Shown in pieces: positions 16,146 through 24,720 of a DNA stretch of 43,686 nucleotides. Origin of the DNA: Dendronalium phyllosphericum CENA369 (GTDB lineage: Bacteria; Cyanobacteriota; Cyanobacteriia; Cyanobacteriales; Nostocaceae); the NCBI RefSeq assembly GCF_016056275.1, contig NZ_JAECZA010000027.1:1-43686 (forward strand), written 5' to 3'. The position numbers and the translations under genes were made by a program. Position 1 is the first letter of the stretch. Each line of letters starts with the position of its first letter. The notes under the pieces were generated by a model, which did no database searches, was not told where the DNA came from, and worked only from the letters and a program-made list of their open reading frames with translations.

Positions 16146-16808
16146 TTAAAACTCTCTCACAGGACTGACTTTAGCTCGATAAAGTAGTTTGTCGCCTTGA
16201 AGGTAGCCAGTGTAGCGGACTTTGACTATTTCACCTGGTTGTGCAGTTCCTTCCAACAATTGGTGCAGTTGGGGATTGTAGGGTACTTCAGCTCCTACGG
16301 GTGCGATTGCTTCTACCCCCCATGTTTGTAAGATTCTTTCTAGGGGTTTTTGCACCAAGGGTACTATTTTGATTGCTGCTAGCTGGGGATTTTCTTGTGC
16401 TTTGTAGGCTGCTGTCGGCCATTGCAGTAACAAAGATTCTAGTATCTGTAAACTCGACTGCTGGAACTCTTGCAACAATAGCTCTCGCTGCTGTTCTTGT
16501 TGCAGTTGCGATCGCTGGTACTCTATTTTTAAATCTGCAATCTCTTGTAACAATTCTTGAGTAGTTGCTGCTTTCTCTTCGATCGCATCTACTCGTGAAA
16601 ATGTTGCCACTAATTCACTCAAGGACAGTTGCAAAACTGAGGATAGTTTGAGCAGCACATCTACCCGCATTTGCTCTAACTTTCCCCGCCGTAGCTGTAA
16701 AATTTGATGCGCTGAGACACCTGTAGCGTGACTCAGCGCTTTAAAACTAGAAATACCCACCCGTTGCATCAAATCTTGCAACTTTTCAGTGAAATCAGTC
16801 TGAGGCAT
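16146..16808 (-). CDS. HTH-domain protein with GrpE-like C-terminus
   Basis: In this 220-residue protein, residues about 8-65 form an XRE/Cro-type helix-turn-helix (FKALSHATGVSAHQILQLRR, then a second helix pair). Residues 70-125 are a glutamine-rich coiled coil. Residues 150-218 resemble the beta domain of the nucleotide exchange factor GrpE (VEAIAPVGAEVPYNPQLHQL, then GEIVKVRYTGYL and LLYRAKVSPV). A long coiled coil followed by a beta domain is GrpE architecture, here with a DNA-binding domain in front. It could be a regulator that senses DnaK, or a co-chaperone tethered to DNA; both are inference. It is likely read from its own promoter, with Dps behind it on the same strand. Confidence 0.8.
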   Translation of the reverse strand: MPQTDFTEKLQDLMQRVGISSFKALSHATGVSAHQILQLRRGKLEQMRVDVLLKLSSVLQLSLSELVATFSRVDAIEEKAATTQELLQEIADLKIEYQRSQLQQEQQRELLLQEFQQSSLQILESLLLQWPTAAYKAQENPQLAAIKIVPLVQKPLERILQTWGVEAIAPVGAEVPYNPQLHQLLEGTAQPGEIVKVRYTGYLQGDKLLYRAKVSPVREF

Positions 16809-16852
16809 GAGATTAAGGATTGAGATTGAAATAATTTATAAATGTATCTCTT

Positions 16853-16888
16853 TCCCAATCCCCAATCGCCAATCCCCAGTCCCCAATC
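16853..16888. repeat. Heptanucleotide tandem repeat (CCCCAAT type)
   Basis: About five imperfect copies of CCCCAAT or CGCCAAT lie directly beside the Dps stop codon. This is the classic short tandemly repeated repetitive sequence of heterocystous cyanobacteria. Confidence 0.75.
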
Positions 16889-17380
16889 CTATTCTTCCAG
16901 CAAACTTCTCAACATCCAAGCTGTTTTTTCGTGTACTTGCATCCGTTGAGTCAATAAATCGGCAGTGGGTTCGTCGTTCACCTCTTCCACGACAGGAAAA
17001 ATAGACCGTGCGGTTCGCACTACTGCTTCTTGTCCTTCCACTAGTAAGCTAATCATTTCCGTAGCTTTAGGAACTCCAGGAGTTTCTGGAATCGAACTCA
17101 GTTTGGCATACTCGCTGTAGGTTCCCGGTGCAGGATAGCCCAGTGCTCTAATTCTTTCAGCTATTAAATCGACTGCCAAGGCTAGCTCCGTATACTGAGT
17201 TTCAAACATCAAATGCAATGTCTGGAACATCGGCCCTGTGACATTCCAATGGAAATTATGAGTTTTCAGATACAGTGTATATGTGTCAGCCAACAGACGA
17301 GATAGCCCTTCGGCAATTTTTGCCCGACTAACTTCGTCTATACCAATATTTACATTTTTAACTGTTGCTTTAGATGACAT
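16889..17380 (-). CDS. dps: Dps family DNA-binding ferritin-like protein
   Basis: The 163-residue product is a Dps/miniferritin. The ferroxidase-site helix motif [14 protein letters not shown] (about 39-52), then [20 protein letters not shown]-like helix B with its acidic ligands, and the final [16 protein letters not shown] helix are all present. Dps assembles as a dodecamer that oxidises Fe(II) with peroxide, stores iron and protects DNA. The ribosome site AGGAGAAAATT directly precedes ATG at 17380. The neighbours sulfiredoxin and HTH-GrpE also fit oxidative and proteotoxic stress. Nostocales carry several Dps paralogues; this window does not tell which one it is. Confidence 0.93.
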   Translation of the reverse strand: MSSKATVKNVNIGIDEVSRAKIAEGLSRLLADTYTLYLKTHNFHWNVTGPMFQTLHLMFETQYTELALAVDLIAERIRALGYPAPGTYSEYAKLSSIPETPGVPKATEMISLLVEGQEAVVRTARSIFPVVEEVNDEPTADLLTQRMQVHEKTAWMLRSLLEE

Positions 17381-17410
17381 AATTTTCTCCTAATTAGGTT
17401 ATATGTAGTT

Positions 17411-17660
17411 GGGTGTTGGTCAGTTGTCAGTTGTCGTAGAGACGCGATTAACCCTTGTCTGTACAAGAGTCAATTGTCAAGAGGCAGGAGGCAGGAGGCA
17501 GAAGGCAGAAGGCAGGAGTAATTATTATTTCTTGTCTCCCTCATCTTCGCCTTCTGCTGGTGCTTTAATTCGCGGCATTGCTAAAGGAGTAATTATTATT
17601 TCTTGTCTCCCTCATCTTCCCCATCTCCCCCATCTCTCTTGTCACCTGCCTCCCCTGCTC
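17411..17660. repeat. Dispersed and tandem repeats in the gap between dps and srx
   Basis: The stretch contains GTCAGTTGTCAGTTGTC, a degenerate GTAGAGACGCGATTAACCC unit, the heptamer GGCAGGA/GGCAGAA several times (17482-17518), and a direct repeat of GGAGTAATTATTATTTCTTG (17515-17534 and about 17586-17605). No gene is seen. Confidence 0.65.
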
Positions 17661-17675
17661 TCCTATCCCTATTGT

Positions 17676-17939
17676 CTATGCCAAGTGCATTTTCAGAACG
17701 CTGCGAGGAGCTTTGCGAACTCTGGCTAAAATCGTTTCTTTGCCTAAACGCTGGCAAGCTTCATAGCGATGGCAACCAGAAAAGCCAAAATACTGTCCAT
17801 CTACTTCTAGGACATCAATGGGTTCTTGCTGCCCAATCGCTGCAATTGATTCCATTAAGGCTTCTACCTTATTTGGATCGTTGGCACGGGGCAACGGACG
17901 CTGAATTTGATTTAATGGAATTTCTTGGATTCTCACCAT
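17676..17939 (-). CDS. srx: Sulfiredoxin
   Basis: The 87-residue product (MVRIQEIPLNQIQRPLPRAN...) is a ParB/sulfiredoxin-fold protein. The active-site motif FSGCHRYEA contains the catalytic cysteine, and PIDVLEVDGQYFG precedes it as in sulfiredoxins. It reduces sulfinic acid forms of 2-Cys peroxiredoxins with ATP. I chose the ATG at 17939 because MVRIQEIPL begins at the first core strand; an upstream in-frame ATG at 17954 would add MGQLL. It sits beside dps on the same strand, consistent with a role under peroxide stress. ParB-like nucleases share the fold, but the GCHR motif points to sulfiredoxin. Confidence 0.9.
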   Translation of the reverse strand: MVRIQEIPLNQIQRPLPRANDPNKVEALMESIAAIGQQEPIDVLEVDGQYFGFSGCHRYEACQRLGKETILARVRKAPRSVLKMHLA

Positions 17940-18054
17940 AAGGAGTTGACCCAACTAGTTCTGTTTTGTGTCTTTATATAAATCATAGTCATTATGACTT
18001 CGTTTTGCAACTAATTTTGGTAGCAAAACTGGTAATGGTATCATTGGAGCGCTC

Positions 18055-19764
18055 ATGCGACAAAACCACTACACTAAAACGCAACTGGAAAATCTGCAAG
18101 GACAGTCGCCTGAGGGAAGCTCTCCCCTAGCGCCGACTCGCCAACGCCGCATTAAGGGTCAGAATCTGATAACCATGAAATTTTCGGTTTGGCGTTTTTC
18201 CTATAAAGTCTTGACGACATTTTGTTTGTTAGGGCTGACGGCAGCATCAGGACCGCAAGGTAACATCAAAGATATAGAACTGAAAATTGGTATTTTACAG
18301 CGATTTGGAGAAAATCCTACAGCCAAGCTGCAACTAGAACCGACAAAAGGCGATCGCTTAAAATTAAGATTCAAAATAGGCAACAAGCAGCAGACCCTCA
18401 TCACCCAAAAACCCGTAAAGCTGGAAACAGTAATGCAAGCTTTACCGAAACCTGTTGTTGAGGAAGTAGTAGTTTTGGGTACTTATCGTACCTTTGAAAC
18501 AGCTGAAGATAGCGCCAACAAATGGCGTTCTCAAGGAATAAAAGTGGAAATAGCCCAGCCAGAACGCTGGCAAGTTTGGGCAAAACGAGATGTCTACAAT
18601 ACTCCCTTACTGCGACGCTTGCTGTTCCAGAGCATACAAGCTACTGATGAGAATACAGCATACATTGATACTAAAATCAAAAAACAAATACCACGAATTA
18701 GTTGGGTAGTAAATGGTCAGCGTTACAGCTTGAATTCTCTGGAAATTAGCACAGACAAAAACTTAATTCGGGTGAATAAAACTGAAAAACCAGAGAATGC
18801 CCAACTTTACGCAGGGCAGCTAAATTTACAGCCTAATGCTTACGGTACTTATACTTTAGTTAACCAAGTACCCCTAGAAACTTATTTACGTGGCGTTGTA
18901 CCTTACGAGATTGGCACAAATGCGCCAAAGGCGGCGGTAGAAGCCCAGGCAATTATCGCCCGGACTTATGCTTTGAGAAACTTACGTAGGTTTGCCGCAG
19001 ATAATTACCAATTGTGTGCCGATACTCATTGCCAAGTTTATAACGGGCTGAATGGAACCGCTGCTAACACAGACAAAGCGATCGCGGCCACCAGGAATAT
19101 GGTATTAACTTATAAAAACCAGCTAGTAGATGCTTTGTATTCTTCTACTACTGGTGGTGTTACTGCTTCATTTAGTGATATTTGGAATGGTGAAGATCGT
19201 CCTTATTTGCGCCCAGTGGTTGATACTCCTACTAACTTTTGGAATTTATCACAGCAGAGTTTAGCAGATGAAAATAACTTCCAAAGGTTTATTAGTTTAC
19301 AACAAGGATTTAATGAAAGCAATTGGGATATGTTTCGTTGGCATAAAGAATCTCGCATAGAGGATATTGCTAAAGACTTGCAGAAATTTTTGCGGGTGAA
19401 AAATAGTCCCTATGCCAAATTTAAAACCATTAAAGCGATGGCTGTAGTTAAGAGAAGTGAAAGCGGACGTATTCTCGAATTTGCTGTTAAAACTGATATT
19501 GGAACTTTTACTTTACATAAAGACGAGGTTCGTAGTGCCTTTGCTGCTCCTGTAAGTACGCTTTTCTATATAGAACCTTTAAATAAAGGTAAACCCGATC
19601 TGTGGGGATATGCTTTTATTGGGGGAGGATTAGGACATGGAGTTGGCTTGAGTCAAACAGGCGCTCAAAATTTAGCCAAGTTAGGCTGGTCGAGTCCCAA
19701 AATTCTCCAATTTTATTATCCTGGGACTCAAATTAAAATTCTCAGTAACGAGATCGCGTTTTAG
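18055..19764 (+). CDS. SpoIID/LytB domain protein (secreted amidase-enhancer-like)
   Basis: The 569-residue product has a SpoIID domain at about 260-560. Typical pieces are VPLETYLRGVVPYEIG, AAVEAQAIIARTYALRN, VYNGL, LVDALYSSTTGGVTASFSDI, and GHGVGLSQTGAQNLAKLG with YYPGTQI near the end. SpoIID proteins are peptidoglycan lytic transglycosylases or amidase enhancers acting outside the cytoplasmic membrane. A signal segment (KVLTTFCLLGLTAASG) lies at about 51-66. The start at 18055 has a GGAG six bases upstream; ATG 18175 would place the signal peptide at the N-terminus and is a fair alternative. In cyanobacteria such proteins may help remodel the cell wall; the exact role here is not shown. 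Confidence 0.9.
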   Translation: MRQNHYTKTQLENLQGQSPEGSSPLAPTRQRRIKGQNLITMKFSVWRFSYKVLTTFCLLGLTAASGPQGNIKDIELKIGILQRFGENPTAKLQLEPTKGDRLKLRFKIGNKQQTLITQKPVKLETVMQALPKPVVEEVVVLGTYRTFETAEDSANKWRSQGIKVEIAQPERWQVWAKRDVYNTPLLRRLLFQSIQATDENTAYIDTKIKKQIPRISWVVNGQRYSLNSLEISTDKNLIRVNKTEKPENAQLYAGQLNLQPNAYGTYTLVNQVPLETYLRGVVPYEIGTNAPKAAVEAQAIIARTYALRNLRRFAADNYQLCADTHCQVYNGLNGTAANTDKAIAATRNMVLTYKNQLVDALYSSTTGGVTASFSDIWNGEDRPYLRPVVDTPTNFWNLSQQSLADENNFQRFISLQQGFNESNWDMFRWHKESRIEDIAKDLQKFLRVKNSPYAKFKTIKAMAVVKRSESGRILEFAVKTDIGTFTLHKDEVRSAFAAPVSTLFYIEPLNKGKPDLWGYAFIGGGLGHGVGLSQTGAQNLAKLGWSSPKILQFYYPGTQIKILSNEIAF

Positions 19765-19777
19765 AAACATGCTAATA

Positions 19778-19809
19778 AAGCAGGAACATAAAATTTTATG
19801 TTCCTGCTT
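19778..19809. terminator. 32-bp perfect palindrome between convergent genes
   Basis: AAGCAGGAACATAAAA is followed directly by its reverse complement, giving 16-bp arms with no extra loop. It lies 14 bases after the SpoIID stop and about 120 bases from the convergent ferredoxin stop. It could act as a bidirectional terminator; a TTTTT run appears only about 20 bases to the right. Confidence 0.6.
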
Positions 19810-19931
19810 AACTTGTTAATTTAGACTTTTTGCCAAAGCATCTCGAACAAGCACATTCTAGAGATGTGCTGTTCCTATTTCTACGACATCTGTAACTCTT
19901 GCAAGAGGTTTATTGTTGAGATGTCTAACTT

Positions 19932-20228
<297 letters not shown>

Positions 20229-20622
20229 TTAGTATTCCTCTCTTTTGCAAACGGCAGTATAAGTTATCCTAAAGCAAAGCCCACGGCTGTTGTTTTCGTT
20301 AGCCGCTGGTTCTAATTCACTTCAATTCTGATACTACGAGAAAAACTTAGAGGTTGTAACCAGAAATCGACCCCGATTAGTAATGAAATTTAGTTAGTTG
20401 TCAATAATAAGTTTTCTTAATACATTAACCTACCAAATGGTGGTGTTATGAGAAAAAGTTATATGTTTAATGCTGAGTACAGACGCGATTAATCTGGAAA
20501 GTACAGACGCGATTAATCGCGTCTGTACAAGAAGCAGAAGTATGGATTCTTCCTCCGTGAATTTTGAATTGATTTGTCTCCCCTAGCTCATTCCCTCTAA
20601 CTCTTAGTAAAAGACTGTTTCA
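20229..20622. other. Gap holding the ferredoxin promoter and dispersed repeats
   Basis: No gene is seen in these 394 bases. The ferredoxin promoter should lie near 20230-20400. The right part holds two copies of the ACAGACGCGATTAATC unit, the second as a perfect palindrome at 20501-20528. Confidence 0.5.
20501..20528. repeat. Dispersed 28-bp palindrome
   Basis: GTACAGACGCGATT is followed directly by its reverse complement. A partial copy sits just upstream at 20479-20494, and further copies with few changes lie at about 21741-21765, 21782-21809 and 17436-17450. It looks like a dispersed palindromic family. Confidence 0.7.
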
Positions 20623-21633
20623 ATGAGGATAGTGTATAATTTCAGAGGCAGTTTGGAAAAAAGCAACGTGCGCGTAGGCTTGGTTGGTACGGGATATGCG
20701 GCAAAACTACGAGCAGAGGCATTAGTACAAGATGAGCGATCGCATCTAGCAGCGATTGTTGGTCATACACTAGAAAAAACAGAAGCCTTTGCCAAAGAAT
20801 ACGAAACTGAAGCCTTAAGTTATTGGCAACAGCTAATAGAACGAGAAGATGTGGATCTGGTGGTGATTTCGACAGTGAATCGAGATCATGGTGCGATCGC
20901 TAAGGCCGCACTTTCTCAGAACAAACATGTAGTTGTAGAATATCCTCTGTCTGTAGATATCGTAGAAGCTGAAGAACTCATCGCCTTAGCTAAAGCAAAA
21001 AACAAACTGCTGCACGTCGAACATATTGAACTCTTAGGTGGTTTGCATCAAGCTTTGAAGCAACACATAGCCAAAATTGGTGAAGTATTTTACGTTCGCT
21101 ATAGCACCATTAATCCCCAGAATCCTGCGCCCCGCAAGTGGACTTATAACCATGAGCTTTTCGGCTTTCCTTTAATTGGCGCACTATCTCGATTACATCG
21201 TCTCACCGATTTATTTGGTAAAGTCTTGACGGTAAATGGTCATCAACGATATTGGGAAATCGAACCAGAATATTACCAAACCTGTTTTTGCATGACTCAA
21301 CTATGCTTTGAGAGCGGACTGTTAGCTCAAGTAGTCTACGGCAAAGGCGAAACCATTTGGCAGCCAGAACGTAAGTTTGAAGTTCACGGCGAAAAGGGTG
21401 GTTTAATTTTTGATGGCAACGCCGGAATTTTTATCCAGCCGGAAGAAACAACACCTATTGAAGTTGGCACTCGTCGGGGTTTGTTTGTCAAAGACACTAC
21501 TATGGTTTTAGACCATCTTTTTCATGGTATTCCTTTATACGTTACCCCAGAAGAGAGTTTATATACCCTAAAGGTTGCTGATGCCGCAAAAAGAGCTGCA
21601 CAATCGGGGTTGACTATATTTATGGCAGATTAA
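20623..21633 (+). CDS. bvdR: Biliverdin reductase (BvdR), Gfo/Idh/MocA fold
   Basis: The product is up to 336 residues. The N-terminal Rossmann motif VGLVGTGYAAKLRAEAL binds NAD(P)H. The strongly family-specific block KLLHVEHIELLGGLHQALKQ, then RYSTINPQNPAPRKWTYNHE and FGFPLIGALSRLHRLTDLFG, matches cyanobacterial biliverdin reductase as I remember it. The enzyme reduces biliverdin IX-alpha to bilirubin and is linked to phycobiliprotein assembly. The ATG at 20623 adds a non-conserved MRIVYNFRGS; a TTG at 20653 four bases after AGAGG may be the true start. No other bilin gene is nearby. Confidence 0.88.
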   Translation: MRIVYNFRGSLEKSNVRVGLVGTGYAAKLRAEALVQDERSHLAAIVGHTLEKTEAFAKEYETEALSYWQQLIEREDVDLVVISTVNRDHGAIAKAALSQNKHVVVEYPLSVDIVEAEELIALAKAKNKLLHVEHIELLGGLHQALKQHIAKIGEVFYVRYSTINPQNPAPRKWTYNHELFGFPLIGALSRLHRLTDLFGKVLTVNGHQRYWEIEPEYYQTCFCMTQLCFESGLLAQVVYGKGETIWQPERKFEVHGEKGGLIFDGNAGIFIQPEETTPIEVGTRRGLFVKDTTMVLDHLFHGIPLYVTPEESLYTLKVADAAKRAAQSGLTIFMAD

Positions 21634-21639
21634 AGAAGG

Positions 21640-21830
21640 CAGGGGAGATGGAGGAGATGAGGGAGATGAGGGAGACAAGGGAGACAAGGGAGACAAGGGA
21701 GAATAACTTGCGACTTGCGACTTCTGCTTTCTGCCTCTTGTAGAAACGCGATTAATCGCGCCTATGCGACAATTAACTCTTGTACAGACGCGATTAATCG
21801 CGTCTCTACGACAACTGACAACTGACAACT
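21640..21830. repeat. Tandem and dispersed repeats between bvdR and map
   Basis: GGGAGATGA and GGGAGACAA nonamers are repeated six or more times (about 21645-21702), followed by ACTTGCGACTTGCGACTTC, two GACGCGATTAATCGCG palindromes (about 21744-21760, 21786-21805) and CAACTGACAACTGAC (21811-21832). Confidence 0.7.
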
Positions 21831-21848
21831 GACTTTAGACAAAATTGT

Positions 21849-22616
21849 ATGAAAACTGAACTCATCGTTATTTTATCCTCACGAGAAATAGAAAAAATGC
21901 GTCAAGCAGGGCGCTTGGCTGCCAAACTTTTAGAGCATCTTGAGCCGCTAGTGAAGCCAGGGGTTAGTACTCTCGAACTGAATGATGAAGCCGAACGTTG
22001 GACGCAGGCTCACAGAGCAAAAAGCGCGCCTCTAGGTTATAAAGGTTATCCCAAGTCGATTTGCACGAGTGTGAATGAGGTAGTCTGTCACGGAATTCCT
22101 AATGCCAAGCAGATTCTCAAAGAAGGTGACATCATCAATATTGATGTAACGCCGATTGTTGGTGGCTACCATGGCGATACATCTAAGACGTTTATTGTGG
22201 GTACTGCTTCCTTGAAGGCGAAAAAGTTGGTGGAAGTGACCCAAGAGTGTCTGCATCGAGGTATCGCTGAAGTCAAGCCTGGGGCACGTATAGGGGATAT
22301 TGGTGCTGCAATTCAAGAGTATGCCGAAGCTCAAGGCTTTTCTGTGGTGCGAGATTTTGTCGGACACGGCATTAGTAACATTTTCCACACTGCGCCGGAT
22401 ATTCCTCACTACGGTACGCGCGACAAAGGCAAGCGTTTGAGGTCTGGAATGGTTTTTACTATTGAGCCAATGATTAACGAAGGTACTTATGAAGTTGAAG
22501 TTCTACCTGATGGCTGGACTGCTGTAACTCGCGATCGCAAGCTTTCGGCTCAATTTGAGCATACTATAGCTGTAACAGAAGACGGCGTTGAAATCCTGAC
22601 TCTACCTGAAGACTAG
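21849..22616 (+). CDS. map: Methionine aminopeptidase, type I
   Basis: The 255-residue cytosolic metalloprotease removes the initiator methionine. Metal ligands are visible in order: Asp in NIDVTPIVGGYHGD, the second Asp in YHGDTSKTF, His in DFVGHGISN, Glu in FTIEPMIN and Glu in SAQFEHTIAV. GYPKSICTSVNEVVCHGIPN is diagnostic. The length fits the short type Ia form without zinc-finger extension. Cyanobacteria usually carry several map genes, and this one is not beside secY/adk, so it is probably a secondary copy. Start ATG 21849 follows repeat DNA. Confidence 0.95.
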   Translation: MKTELIVILSSREIEKMRQAGRLAAKLLEHLEPLVKPGVSTLELNDEAERWTQAHRAKSAPLGYKGYPKSICTSVNEVVCHGIPNAKQILKEGDIINIDVTPIVGGYHGDTSKTFIVGTASLKAKKLVEVTQECLHRGIAEVKPGARIGDIGAAIQEYAEAQGFSVVRDFVGHGISNIFHTAPDIPHYGTRDKGKRLRSGMVFTIEPMINEGTYEVEVLPDGWTAVTRDRKLSAQFEHTIAVTEDGVEILTLPED

Positions 22617-22749
22617 TACAACAAGGCAAAAGTAAAAGGAAGAGTACTTATACCACAGGCTTTTTACTAATTCCCAATGGTAGGTTTATTTCCGCCGGCC
22701 TCTACTAATATGTCAAATAACAGCAAAATTTTTCATCGAGGTTTTCACT

Positions 22750-23412
22750 ATGCAATCTATAGAGAAATTAGATGAAATATGGCAAGATAAAGCCATTGAA
22801 AGTATTATCAATTTTGTCAAATCGGCTGATGGAGACTTTGACTGTATTGCAGAACTGCTAAATGCTGTCAGCGATAGCGATAGTTTGCAGAAAATAGTGG
22901 AATTTCTCTCTAGCACTCCCCAAGGAAAACAAGCTTTTCAAAAGCGCCCGCTATTGGGTAATATTGATTTACAAAAACTCCATCGCTTGCCAATTAACAG
23001 CTTAGGTTATAGTTTTGCTAACCATCTACTGACAAATAATTTGCAGCCTTTACAGGCAAAGTCAGTAGAGAATGATTACGATTTTTTTGCCGCGCATATT
23101 GCCGAAACTCACGACATTTGGCATATCGTCACTGGATGCAATACAAATGTATTGGGAGAAATCCAATTAGAAGCATTTTATGTTAACCAGTTATACGCTT
23201 CTCGTTTTTGGCTGGCATTAATTGCTAAAAATTTACTTAAGGCTGTTATTTACGATATTGAGCTTTCTACAACATACATGGATGCGATCGCCAAAGGCTG
23301 GACAATGGCAAAACAAGCTAAACCTCTATTTGGTATCGAATGGAATTTGTTGTGGGAAACTCCTTTAGAAGATGTGCGGAATTCTTTAAACATCATTCTT
23401 CCTAATGGCTAA
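22750..23412 (+). CDS. COQ4-family protein
   Basis: The 220-residue product matches the COQ4 family. The motif HDIWHIVTGCNTNVLGE fits HDxxH-(x)11-E, the metal site of eukaryotic Coq4, which organises ubiquinone synthesis and recently has been linked to C1 decarboxylation-hydroxylation of the quinone ring. Before it lies SLGYSFANHLLTNNLQPL, another family block. Cyanobacteria make plastoquinone and not ubiquinone, so a different role, perhaps in plastoquinone or lipid metabolism, is possible. It is all helical with no signal peptide. It ends 16 bases before the first CRISPR repeat. Confidence 0.85.
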   Translation: MQSIEKLDEIWQDKAIESIINFVKSADGDFDCIAELLNAVSDSDSLQKIVEFLSSTPQGKQAFQKRPLLGNIDLQKLHRLPINSLGYSFANHLLTNNLQPLQAKSVENDYDFFAAHIAETHDIWHIVTGCNTNVLGEIQLEAFYVNQLYASRFWLALIAKNLLKAVIYDIELSTTYMDAIAKGWTMAKQAKPLFGIEWNLLWETPLEDVRNSLNIILPNG

Positions 23413-23428
23413 ATGCTGGTACGCCGAA

Positions 23429-24547
23429 GTTTCAATATCTAATAGGGAGTAAAAGAAATTTCAATCTAGAACTGCGCTGGAAGGGAAAACGCACTGTAAG
23501 TTTCAATCCCTAATAGGGAGTAAAAGAAATTTCAATCCCAACCTGTCTCAGGATAATAAGTCTTAAAGGAGTTTCAATCCCTAATAGGGAGTAAAAGAAA
23601 TTTCAATTTTGTTTGGAGTCAAATTTGCGTTTCCTTCGCTATCAGTTTCAATCCCTAATAGGGAGTAAAAGAAATTTCAATAATTATATGAACTATAGCT
23701 ACAGCCAAGCTATCAAAGTGTTTCAATCCCTAATAGGGAGTAAAAGAAATTTCAATACTCTGTAAAGAGTTTGTCGTATTTCTTAGCAAAGGTTTCAATC
23801 CCTAATAGGGAGTAAAAGAAATTTCAATAAAATAGCGCAGTTTGTCAGCTTCCATGACTTTTGTTTCAATCCCTAATAGGGAGTAAAAGAAATTTCAATT
23901 TTCTAGCATCAGCGATCGCTACTGCTGGCAACCCGTTTCAATCCCTAATAGGGAGTAAAAGAAATTTCAATAAGTAGAGTAGCCAATACTTTGAAGCGCG
24001 ATCTGCTCGTTTCAATCCCTAATAGGGAGTAAAAGAAATTTCAATTCGTAATGGTGGAGTACTTGATTTAGAAATAGCTAGTTTCAATCCCTAATAGGGA
24101 GTAAAAGAAATTTCAATTTGCCGACGCGCTCGGTTTCAATCCAGTGAGGGGTTTCAATCCCTAATAGGGAGTAAAAGAAATTTCAATACCACTATTTACT
24201 ATTTATCAGAAGTTAAGGGAAATAGGTTTCAATCCCTAATAGGGAGTAAAAGAAATTTCAATTTGACTACAAATGGCCCTGCAATTTCAGACAGTAAATT
24301 GTTTCAATCCCTAATAGGGAGTAAAAGAAATTTCAATTACGGTTGCCTTAGCCGTATCAATACCAGTCTGGTTTCAATCCCTAATAGGGAGTAAAAGAAA
24401 TTTCAATATATATGAAATAGCTTATCAGCATTATCTTGATGTTTCAATCCCTAATAGGGAGTAAAAGAAATTTCAATAATTTGCTTTTATCCAGTTCTTG
24501 CACTCAAGAAGTTTCAATCCCTAATAGGGAGTAAAAGAAATTTCAAT
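23429..24547 (-). CRISPR. CRISPR array, 16 repeats and 15 spacers, no cas genes in window
   Basis: The 37-bp repeat begins GTTTCAATCCCTAATAGGGA and ends GTAAAAGAAATTTCAAT on the plus strand. Repeats start at 23429, 23500, 23571, 23645, 23720, 23792, 23863, 23935, 24009, 24081, 24151, 24226, 24301, 24371, 24441 and 24511. Spacers are 33-38 bp. Read on the minus strand the repeat ends ATTGAAAC, the usual 8-nt crRNA 5' handle, so the array is transcribed leftward. The leftmost repeat is degenerate (ATATCT in place of ATCCCT), as expected at the leader-distal end. A TATAAT lies to the right on the minus strand. The type cannot be assigned without cas genes. Confidence 0.97.
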
Positions 24548-24720
24548 GGCGGGAGCTGGAAAGCTAATCTGTATTTAGTTTTCGAGGTTCAGTTTCGCGA
24601 ATGGTTAGATTATAACAGGATAAAATGTCAGTTGATTGAAGTAAAATCGCTGAAACTACGATATGATAAGGCGCGCGGCTGATTTTCATTTAATTTTTCT
24701 GCAAAACCCTGTACTAAAAG
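24548..24720 (-). promoter_or_regulatory. CRISPR leader with candidate promoter
   Basis: On the minus strand an extended -10 element TGTTATAAT occurs (TATAAT at 24614-24609), about 60 bases before the first repeat. The region to its right is AT-rich, as leaders are. No convincing -35 box is seen at the right distance. Confidence 0.5.
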
